A stretch of DNA of 37,759 nt from Desulfobacterales bacterium (GTDB lineage Bacteria; Desulfobacterota; Desulfobacteria; Desulfobacterales; JAFDCJ01). Below are positions 7,719 through 14,438 of the stretch, piece after piece. The notes below the pieces were generated by a model. It saw only the letters and a list, made by a program, of their open reading frames with translations. It was not told the origin of the DNA and ran no database searches. The stretch covers positions 3,032,105 through 3,069,863 of the forward strand of contig CP070771.1 of the NCBI GenBank assembly GCA_020345785.1, read 5' to 3'. The position numbers were made by a program, and so were the translations under genes. How positions within the stretch are numbered: position 1 is the first letter of the stretch; each line of letters starts with the position of its first letter.

Positions 7719-7910
7719 AAACCGGTCGCATTCGTCAACACCCGGCATCTTGATTCCAATCTTGTGGAAGGTGCCATCCTGGCGGATGTTCCAATGCTCT
7801 GTTTTCCGGAAAAAGATCCGTGTGAACTCATCTCAACCGGCGACCGGGTTGAAGTCGATGGTGAAAGGGGCCTTCTTTTAAAGCTATCTAATGGTGATGC
7901 CGGAAAATGA
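7719..7910 (+). pseudogene. C-terminal remnant of an aconitase-X swivel-domain (DUF126-like) gene
   Basis: One frame reads KPVAFVNTRHLDSNLVEGA, then ILADVPM, DPCELISTGDRVEVDGERG and a stop TGA at 7908. This pattern (last-third beta-rich swivel domain with ADVP and TGDRVEVDG) matches what I recall of the C-terminal part of the small subunit/domain of aconitase X-type dehydratases. A PEP-utiliser mobile domain is the alternative. Only about 60 of an expected 130 or so residues remain. No start codon or ribosome-binding site precedes it, and the upstream part is replaced by a dispersed repeat. No large aconitase-X subunit is present. I read it as a decayed gene that once belonged to the neighbouring acyl-CoA module. 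Confidence 0.45.
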
Positions 7911-8108
7911 AGCCCCGGCCCTACCCTCTCAACGAATTGGGTATTTCGGCGCAGACAGATCAACATCGGCGCGGTCGGCAACCAGAGAAAATGGTTGCAT
8001 TCGAATAGGTCTTTAAGGACGAACGATGCCGCAATAAAGGAGGTGAGTTATAAGCATATCGAAGCTTGATTGGTGCTTTCAGTAAACAGACAAAAAAGGA
8101 GGGTTGTG

Positions 8109-9653
8109 ATGAAGACACAAGTGTTAAAGCAGTTCAGGTTTGGAGTTTATTTTGCATTGGCTATTTTGGTGGGGATTGGATTGACCGCCGTTCCCGGAGC
8201 CAATGCACAAGAAAAGGTTGTCAAATGGAATAACGGCGACTGGAAAAGCATGGATCCGGCTTTTGTCACCGGAGTTTTGGAATCATATGTCGTGATGAAC
8301 ATTTTTGCAGGTCTGGTGCAATGGGACTATGGAACAACGGAAATTGCTCCGGATCTGGCCGAATCGTGGGAGATTTCAGATGACGGACTGCAGTATAGCT
8401 TCAAACTTCGCAAGGGAGCGCAGTTTCACAAGGGGTATGGAGAAGTCACGGCTGAGGATGTCAAGTATTCCTATGACCGGATTCTGAATCCGAACACCGG
8501 TGCCTATCTTGCCAAAGATTACAAAATGATCAGTGAAGTCCAGGTGGTTGACAAGTACACGGTCAAGCTGATTCTCAGCGAACCCTATGCGCCGCTGCTC
8601 ATGCGCTTGACCGCATTCAAGGCCGGCGGTATCGTCCCCAAAGCCGCAGTGGAAAAATACGGCAAACAGTTTGGACTGAACCCCGTCGGCGCCGGTCCTT
8701 TCGAATGGGTGAAGGGAAATCCCCGCGGAGACATAGTGCTCAAGGCATTTGACGACTATTACGGCGGTCGGCCGAAGCTTGACCAAATCGTCTTCCCCCA
8801 CATCGTCGACGCCACCACGGCCTACGTGGCTTTTGAAGCGGGGGATTTAGACCTGGTCAACGTGCAGGACCCGGAAATTTTCAAAAAGTATAAATCCGAC
8901 CCCAAAATAGAGCTGCAGACGCGGCCAGGGCTTAACATAAACTATCTGGTGATGAACACCAGAGACAAACCCTTCAGCGATCTGAGGGTTCGGCAGGCCG
9001 TGGCCCATGCCATCGACAAAAAAGCCTTGAACGAAACAGTTCTCAAAGGACTGGCAACCGAATTAACCGGGCCGATTCCCTCAGGTTGCAGCTATCATAC
9101 GGCCGACGTAAAAAAATATCCTTACGATCCGGACAAGTCACGAGAATTACTCAAGGAGGCGGGATACCCGAGTGGATTTGAGACAACCCTGTATACCTTT
9201 ATCTGGGGGCCGGCAGTGGATGTGGTCACTGCGATTCAGGGCATGCTGGCCGAAGTCGGCATAAAGGCCAAAATCCAGGCAGATGAACCATCTGCGAATT
9301 TTGAAAAAGTCTGGACCGGCAACACGCCCATCGCTTTTTTCAGATTGACCCGGGCTTCGGAACCCAACGACTACCTTCAAACCCAGCTTCATCCGGAGAG
9401 CTTTCCCCAGTGGAACTTCGGGCACTATAACAAGCCGGAAGTCACCCAGCTGATGAAAGAAGGCGTATTGACGGCCGATCCCGCCAAGAGGCAAAAAATT
9501 TATGCTGAGCTCCAGAAAAAAATAATGGAAGATCTGCCTAACGTGTGGTTGTACAGCGATAATGTTTCCGTGGCCTATCATCCCTTCATCAAGGGATACA
9601 AGCTTGATTCTCTGTGGACCAAAAGACTCTACCCGGCTTACATAGAAAAGTAG
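8109..9653 (+). CDS. Dipeptide/oligopeptide ABC transporter substrate-binding protein (SBP_bac_5)
   Basis: This is a periplasmic cluster C binding protein of the DppA/OppA family, 514 aa. The signal peptide runs MKTQVLKQFRFGVYFALAIL through GANA, with likely cleavage before QEK. The mature protein carries KSMDPAFVTG, LAESWEISDDGLQYSFKLRKGAQFH, TAEDVKYSYDRI and VRQAVAHAIDKKAL, all standard for the family. I chose ATG 8109, 5 nt after AAGGAGGG (8096-8103); the longer frame from 8070 lacks support. It is the first gene of a five-gene transporter operon and is followed by a strong hairpin terminator that probably limits readthrough into the permease genes. The ligand could be peptides, nickel-chelates or other small molecules; sequence alone does not decide. 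Confidence 0.92.
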   Translation: MKTQVLKQFRFGVYFALAILVGIGLTAVPGANAQEKVVKWNNGDWKSMDPAFVTGVLESYVVMNIFAGLVQWDYGTTEIAPDLAESWEISDDGLQYSFKLRKGAQFHKGYGEVTAEDVKYSYDRILNPNTGAYLAKDYKMISEVQVVDKYTVKLILSEPYAPLLMRLTAFKAGGIVPKAAVEKYGKQFGLNPVGAGPFEWVKGNPRGDIVLKAFDDYYGGRPKLDQIVFPHIVDATTAYVAFEAGDLDLVNVQDPEIFKKYKSDPKIELQTRPGLNINYLVMNTRDKPFSDLRVRQAVAHAIDKKALNETVLKGLATELTGPIPSGCSYHTADVKKYPYDPDKSRELLKEAGYPSGFETTLYTFIWGPAVDVVTAIQGMLAEVGIKAKIQADEPSANFEKVWTGNTPIAFFRLTRASEPNDYLQTQLHPESFPQWNFGHYNKPEVTQLMKEGVLTADPAKRQKIYAELQKKIMEDLPNVWLYSDNVSVAYHPFIKGYKLDSLWTKRLYPAYIEK

Positions 9654-9700
9654 GAGCGGCATGGAGTTTATCCTGAGAGATCGAAATTGAGGCAATATGA

Positions 9701-9747
9701 GGAGGCAACAGGCCTGCAGCCGGCAGCTGTTGCCTCCCACTTTTTTA
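9701..9747 (+). terminator. Hairpin terminator/attenuator between SBP and permease genes
   Basis: A perfect 11-bp stem, GGAGGCAACAG (9701-9711) with CTGTTGCCTCC (9727-9737), is followed by a T-rich run CTTTTTTATT. This is a canonical Rho-independent terminator. Inside a transporter operon it would allow high expression of the binding protein with partial readthrough to the membrane and ATPase genes. Confidence 0.85.
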
Positions 9748-9880
9748 TTGCCTCTAGACGGAAGGCAAAAACGCCTCAGATCCAAAGCGGCTATGGGCGA
9801 AGAAGCCTGAGCCTACTGCCCGCCGCCGCAAGGTTGAACAAACTGGTGATTTTCTTTTAACAATAGGCAAGAGACAAATT

Positions 9881-10819
9881 ATGAAATATATCCTCAAAAG
9901 GCTTTTGCTTTTTATCCCCACGCTCATCGGCGTCATCACCCTGGTTTTTCTAATTCTGCACAGCGTGCCGGGCAGCCCGGCCACGCGCGTTCTGGGGGAA
10001 TTCGCTACGCCCGAATCCATCGCGGAATTCGAACGAAGGCTGGGCCTGGATCGACCGCTGATGGAACAATACATCGATTTTGTGACCAGTTATGCAACCG
10101 GGAACTTTGGTGAATCATTGAGGACCGGTGAAGCGATCGTCGATCAAATCGCTATGGAATTACCCTATACCTTGCATCTTGTAACGGCCGGCATGATTAT
10201 CGCGGTGATCATCGGTGTCGGCCTCGGCACGCTTTCGGCCATCAAGCCCAACAGTATGATTGACAACATCGGCCGGATTCTGGCTTTGCTGGGGGTATCC
10301 ATGCCGGTATTTTGGTCGGGTATGCTATTGATTATCATCTTCGGTCTGAAACTGGGCTGGTTTCCAATCATTGGCGCCGGCGACACATCGGATATCCCCG
10401 ACCTGCTGCATCGCTTGGTTTTGCCGGCGGTCACCATCGGTTTGCTGACCAGCGGCGTTATCATGCGCATGACCCGGTCAAGCATGCTGGAGGTGCTCGA
10501 CCAGGATTATATTAGAACCGCTTTTTCAAAGGGACTGGCCGACAAGATTGTCTATTACAAACATGCCCTTAAAAATGCAGCCATCCCCATTGTGACCGTC
10601 ATCGGTCTGAGCTTTGGCGGACTTTTGAGCGGAACGGTTTTGACCGAGACCATATTCGCACGTCACGGGCTTGGCAAATACCTGGTGGATGCAATTTTGT
10701 GGAAAGATTATCCGGCCGCTCAAGGCTGTATCTTTATTATTTCGTTTATGTTTCTGATAATTAACCTCATTACTGACTTAATCTACGGTCTGCTGGATCC
10801 GAGGATAAGACATGAGTAG
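9881..10819 (+). CDS. Dipeptide/oligopeptide ABC permease (DppB-like)
   Basis: This is an inner-membrane permease subunit, 312 aa, with about six transmembrane helices. It begins MKYILKRLLLFIPTLIGVIT, the typical DppB/OppB start, followed by the family periplasmic segment GLDRPLMEQYIDFVTSYATGNFG. The EAA-like cytoplasmic loop is DYIRTAFSKGLADKIVYYKHALKNAAIP, and the protein ends DLIYGLLDPRIRHE. ATG 9881 has a weak upstream GCAAGAGA. The end overlaps the next permease gene by 8 nt, which indicates translational coupling. Confidence 0.93.
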   Translation: MKYILKRLLLFIPTLIGVITLVFLILHSVPGSPATRVLGEFATPESIAEFERRLGLDRPLMEQYIDFVTSYATGNFGESLRTGEAIVDQIAMELPYTLHLVTAGMIIAVIIGVGLGTLSAIKPNSMIDNIGRILALLGVSMPVFWSGMLLIIIFGLKLGWFPIIGAGDTSDIPDLLHRLVLPAVTIGLLTSGVIMRMTRSSMLEVLDQDYIRTAFSKGLADKIVYYKHALKNAAIPIVTVIGLSFGGLLSGTVLTETIFARHGLGKYLVDAILWKDYPAAQGCIFIISFMFLIINLITDLIYGLLDPRIRHE

Positions 10820-11690
10820 CGCCAATTCACTACCGAATAACAAGTGGCTATCCGGTCTAAGTATGCTGAAAAGAAGCCCGACCGCCTTGATCGGCTTGAT
10901 CATCGTATCAATCGTCATATTATCCGGCATATTTGCTCCCTGGATTTCCCCATATGACCCCATCAAGACCAATTTATATTCCCGTCTCAAGCCGCCAAGC
11001 ACGGAGCATTGGTTTGGAACGGACAAATTGGGGCGCGACGTGTTAAGCCGAATCATCTGGGGCGCCCGCGTATCACTTAAGGTGGGTGTCATATCGGTCG
11101 GCATCGGAATGGTCATCGGTGTAATGATAGGACTGATCGGTGGATATTTTGGGGGGATCACCGAAAAGCTCATCTTTAGTGTGGTTGACTTGATGCTTTC
11201 CGTCCCGCCCCTGTTGCTGGCCCTGGCCATCGTTGCCACTTTAGGGCCCGGAATCGGCCCGGTCATGACCGCCGTCGGGATTTCCCTGATTCCGGTATTT
11301 GCACGCGTAGCCCGGGGATCGGTGCTGACGGTGAAAGAACAAAATTATGTCTTGAGTGCCAGAGCCCTGGGCGCTTCACATCTGGATATTATGTTGCGCC
11401 ACATTTTGCCCAATATTGTAACTCCCGTTATCATTATGGCAACGTTGTACTGTGCATTTGCCATTATTATGGAAGCGGCGTTGAGTTTTCTGGGCATTGG
11501 AATTCAACCCCCCGATCCGACCTGGGGAGAAATCCTCAGCCATGGACAGCAACAAATCCGAACTGCCGCCTGGATTTCGACGTTCTCGGGTCTGGCAATA
11601 ACGCTAACTGTTCTGGGATTCAATCTGCTGGGTGACGGTCTGCGCGATTTGATGGATCCGAATATGAAACACGTGATTCAAGCCAAGTGA
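10812..11690 (+). CDS. Dipeptide/oligopeptide ABC permease (DppC-like)
   Basis: This second membrane subunit is 292 aa. It has the family N-terminal helix (ALIGLIIVSIVILSGIFAPW) followed by SPYDP, then the HWFGTDKLGRDVLSRIIWGARVSL motif. The EAA loop is YVLSARALGASHLDIMLRHILPN, and the protein ends with the conserved NLLGDGLRDLMDPN. It overlaps dppB-like by 8 nt. The subunits form a heterodimeric pore with the preceding protein. The assignment is unambiguous at family level. Confidence 0.93.
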   Translation: MSSANSLPNNKWLSGLSMLKRSPTALIGLIIVSIVILSGIFAPWISPYDPIKTNLYSRLKPPSTEHWFGTDKLGRDVLSRIIWGARVSLKVGVISVGIGMVIGVMIGLIGGYFGGITEKLIFSVVDLMLSVPPLLLALAIVATLGPGIGPVMTAVGISLIPVFARVARGSVLTVKEQNYVLSARALGASHLDIMLRHILPNIVTPVIIMATLYCAFAIIMEAALSFLGIGIQPPDPTWGEILSHGQQQIRTAAWISTFSGLAITLTVLGFNLLGDGLRDLMDPNMKHVIQAK

Positions 11691-11747
11691 TTCGTTTGAT
11701 TCAATTTTTTGATCGATTCAGGATATTTCCAGCAAAGTGACCGGCAT

Positions 11748-12728
11748 ATGCCTCTGCTTCAAATTCAAAGCCTCAAAACCTACTTTTACACCACCGATGG
11801 TGTTGGGAAAGCGGTGGATGACGTCAATTTTGATCTTGAAAAAGGCGAAACCTTAGGTCTGGTCGGTGAATCCGGCTGCGGCAAAAGCGTCACAGCCCTG
11901 TCTATTATGCGCCTTTTGAAAGAGCCACCGGCCAAAATCGCAGGCGGTCGAATTTTGTTTGACGGAGTAGACCTTCTTGGGCTTCGACCGCGAGAAATAA
12001 AGGCCATTCGGGGCCAGCGCGTCTCCATGATTTTCCAGGAACCGATGACGTCGCTCAATCCAGTTTACACCGTAGGCTATCAGATCAGCGAAACGCTTAT
12101 GCTGCATGAGGATCTTGGAAAAAAAGAGAGTTGGAATCGGGCGGTCGATATGCTGGCCAAAGTTCAGATTCCATCCCCGGAAAAAAGAGCGCATGAATAC
12201 CCGCACCAGCTTTCAGGCGGCATGCGACAAAGAGCGATGATCGCAATGGCGCTGGCCTGTAATCCGCAAATGTTGATTGCCGACGAACCTACGACGGCTT
12301 TAGATGTAACGGTCCAAGCCCAAATCATTGATCTCATGATGCAACTCAAGAGTGAATTCGGAACCGCCATTTTATTGATTACCCATGATCTTGGGGTAGT
12401 TGCTCAAACTGCCGAGCGCATCGTTGTTATGTATACCGGCAAAGTGGTGGAAGAAGCGAACACCCTGTCTATTTTCGAAGATCCCAAACATCCCTATACC
12501 CGGGGCCTTCTGAAATCGCTGCCGAAAATGGGTCTGCGATCAACATCCGGCCGTCAACCGCTGCATGAGATTAAGGGAATCGTGCCAAGTTTGTATGACC
12601 TGCCGCAGGGGTGCAGCTTTCATCCTCGCTGCCGGGAGGCCATGGCCATCTGCCGGCAATCTGAGCCTGACCTGATCGACATCGGCGCCGGACACAAAGT
12701 TCAGTGTCACTTGTATTCGCCAATTTGA
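11748..12728 (+). CDS. Dipeptide/oligopeptide ABC ATPase (DppD/OppD-like)
   Basis: This is an ATP-binding subunit with Walker A GESGCGKSV, Q-loop FQEPMTSLNPV, signature LSGGMRQRA, Walker B MLIADEPTTALD and H-loop ITHDLG. The C-terminal oligo_HPY extension GCSFHPRCREAMAIC, with its conserved cysteines, is characteristic of DppD/DppF ATPases. ATG 11748 begins the conserved MPLLQIQSLKTYF segment. The in-frame TTG at 11709 would add 13 residues with no match to the family and no better ribosome-binding site. It pairs with the following ATPase as a heterodimer. Confidence 0.92.
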   Translation: MPLLQIQSLKTYFYTTDGVGKAVDDVNFDLEKGETLGLVGESGCGKSVTALSIMRLLKEPPAKIAGGRILFDGVDLLGLRPREIKAIRGQRVSMIFQEPMTSLNPVYTVGYQISETLMLHEDLGKKESWNRAVDMLAKVQIPSPEKRAHEYPHQLSGGMRQRAMIAMALACNPQMLIADEPTTALDVTVQAQIIDLMMQLKSEFGTAILLITHDLGVVAQTAERIVVMYTGKVVEEANTLSIFEDPKHPYTRGLLKSLPKMGLRSTSGRQPLHEIKGIVPSLYDLPQGCSFHPRCREAMAICRQSEPDLIDIGAGHKVQCHLYSPI

Positions 12729-12747
12729 ATCTGAAGGAACGGCTGAT

Positions 12748-13737
12748 TTGAAGGAACTGCTTAAAATCGACAATTTAAAGGTTCATTTTCGGATGCACAA
12801 AGGCATATTCTCGCGTGTATCGGGTTATGTTTATGCGGTCGACGGCGTTTCCCTCAGCTTAAGAGAAGGCGAGACACTCGGAATTGTCGGGGAAAGCGGA
12901 TGCGGTAAAACGACAATCGGCATGGCCTTGATGAACTTAATCGCACCGACTTCCGGCAAGATTTATTTCAAGGAGAAAGACATTTCTCAAATGACGAGTG
13001 CCCAGTTGCGGGACTTGAGAAAAGAAATGCAAATTATTTTCCAAGACCCTTATTCGTCTTTAAATCCGCGGATGACACTGCATCAAATTCTCAATGAGCC
13101 GATGAGAATCCACAAAATGTACCCGGACCGTGAGCGAAAGGAGCGGATCGCCTACTTATTGGAAAAAGTCGGCCTGACTGCCGAACATGCTCGCCGGTAT
13201 CCGCATGAATTAAGCGGCGGCCAGCGCCAACGTGTGGGAATCGCCCGCGCTTTAGCCCTGAACCCAAAAATCATTATTGGCGATGAACCCGTATCGGCTC
13301 TGGATGTTTCCATTCAAGCCCAGATTCTCAATCTGCTCATCAGCCTGCAGAGGGAATTCCGGCTTTCCTACATTATCATTGCCCATGATCTTGCAGTGGT
13401 TGAATATGTTTGTGACCGCATAGCGGTTATGTACCTTGGCAGGATCGTTGAGATGGCCTCCTACCAAAATTTATACAACAATCCCAAGCACCCTTACACC
13501 AAAGCACTGTTGTCTGCCATTCCGATACCGGACCCGAGAGTGAGCCGCAAAAATACCCTCTTAGGAGGGGATGTGCCAAGTCCCATTAATCCTCCAAGCG
13601 GATGTTCTTTCCACCCCCGTTGTCCGTATCGAATGGACCGCTGCGATCAAAATGTTCCTTTCCTTAGGGACCAGGGCCAAGACCACTTCGTGGCCTGTTA
13701 TCTTTACAACCATCATTTAGGTTCCGTTAACCAATAA
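12748..13737 (+). CDS. Dipeptide/oligopeptide ABC ATPase (DppF/OppF-like)
   Basis: This is the second ATPase of the importer, 329 aa. Walker A is GESGCGKTT, the Q-loop FQDPYSSLNPRMTL, the signature LSGGQRQRVGIARAL, Walker B IIIGDEPVSALD and the H-loop IAHDLAVVEY. The C-terminal GCSFHPRCPYRMDRC gives the oligo_HPY region. The start is TTG 12748 with GAAGGA at 12733-12738, 19 nt after the preceding stop. It is the last gene of the transporter operon. Confidence 0.92.
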   Translation: MKELLKIDNLKVHFRMHKGIFSRVSGYVYAVDGVSLSLREGETLGIVGESGCGKTTIGMALMNLIAPTSGKIYFKEKDISQMTSAQLRDLRKEMQIIFQDPYSSLNPRMTLHQILNEPMRIHKMYPDRERKERIAYLLEKVGLTAEHARRYPHELSGGQRQRVGIARALALNPKIIIGDEPVSALDVSIQAQILNLLISLQREFRLSYIIIAHDLAVVEYVCDRIAVMYLGRIVEMASYQNLYNNPKHPYTKALLSAIPIPDPRVSRKNTLLGGDVPSPINPPSGCSFHPRCPYRMDRCDQNVPFLRDQGQDHFVACYLYNHHLGSVNQ

Positions 13738-13739
13738 AT

Positions 13740-13945
13740 AATGAAAAGGGGTAGAATAACTGCTCCTTTTGCTCTTCTAAAACCTCTTTGACAAAATCGC
13801 TTTCCCCCAGTATGCGTTCATCGCCTTTAAGATGAATACGCGCTTTGCTCATTGCTTTTAATGCACCCCAACCCCCACTGCTTCTAAGTAATCCTCCGCC
13901 AACCAATTCAGGTCGTCGTCCCAATCCTATGCTTTTTTGAACGTA
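13740..13945 (-). pseudogene. Fragment of REP-associated tyrosine transposase (RAYT, Y1_Tnp)
   Basis: On the minus strand an open stretch reads IGLGRRPELVGGGLLRS, then GGWGAL, KGDERILGESDFVKEVLEE and a stop near 13727-13729. The pairing of GRRPELVGGGLIRS-GGW with GDERILG-SDFVE-VL is characteristic of the segment after the catalytic domain in Y1/REP-associated transposases. The HUH histidines and catalytic Tyr are missing, a stop codon (TAG) lies shortly upstream in the same frame, and the C-terminal HTH is gone. It is therefore a decayed remnant of about 65 residues. It matters because RAYTs mobilise short palindromic repeats like those scattered through this window. Confidence 0.65.
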
Positions 13946-14438
13946 CTACTGGCGTGCACTCGCGGCAATTAGCAAATTTACAGATCCCACTAACGTATTA
14001 AGGTGCATAGAGTATCGGGCGGAAATCTTTCGTGCGGCGAGCCCCCGGCTGTTTGCCAGAGTAAAATCGGCCGATGTTACCAGGAACGCCTAATCTGCTA
14101 GGGGATTCAATGTCAAATCAAAGATCGTATGTACAGAAAAGTATACGGAGTTTAATTTTTTTCAAGGTGCAATTTTCATTCAAAAACACGTAACTCCTTA
14201 ACATTTCATACAAAGAAAACAAGTATCGTAACTTGGAATGATTTATGCACCATTTTGATAGCAGTGTTTCAAATACCGATAAATTGGGAGGATTCAGAGA
14301 GGATATACTTTGGAATTGGATTCATTGACGCTGGAAAAGGGGAATCCCTTGGAAGTTTGGGACGCTTAGCTACTCTCCTAGGTCCGGCAAGCTCAGGATA
14401 TGGTAGGAGGGCTGCCGAGCAGAAAAGGAGGATTAACT
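13946..14438. other. Gene-free upstream region of the di-heme cytochrome gene
   Basis: About 490 bases are AT-rich and contain no convincing gene. Short frames here have no ribosome-binding site or family motifs. The region holds a possible sigma-54 promoter (14233-14249) and the AAGGAGGA ribosome-binding site of the cytochrome gene (14425-14432). Confidence 0.6.
14233..14249 (+). promoter_or_regulatory. Possible sigma-54 promoter
   Basis: TTGGAATGATTTATGCA matches the -24/-12 pattern, with GG and GC exactly 10 nt apart and the flanking TGG...G...TGCA partly conserved. It lies 190 bp before the cytochrome start. No enhancer-binding site was identified and one such match can occur by chance. 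Confidence 0.3.

Noticed and set aside
7564..7881. Open frame of 105 codons on the plus strand
   Set aside because: It crosses the dispersed 60-bp repeat and runs in a different frame from the aconitase-X-like remnant, with no ribosome-binding site or family motif.
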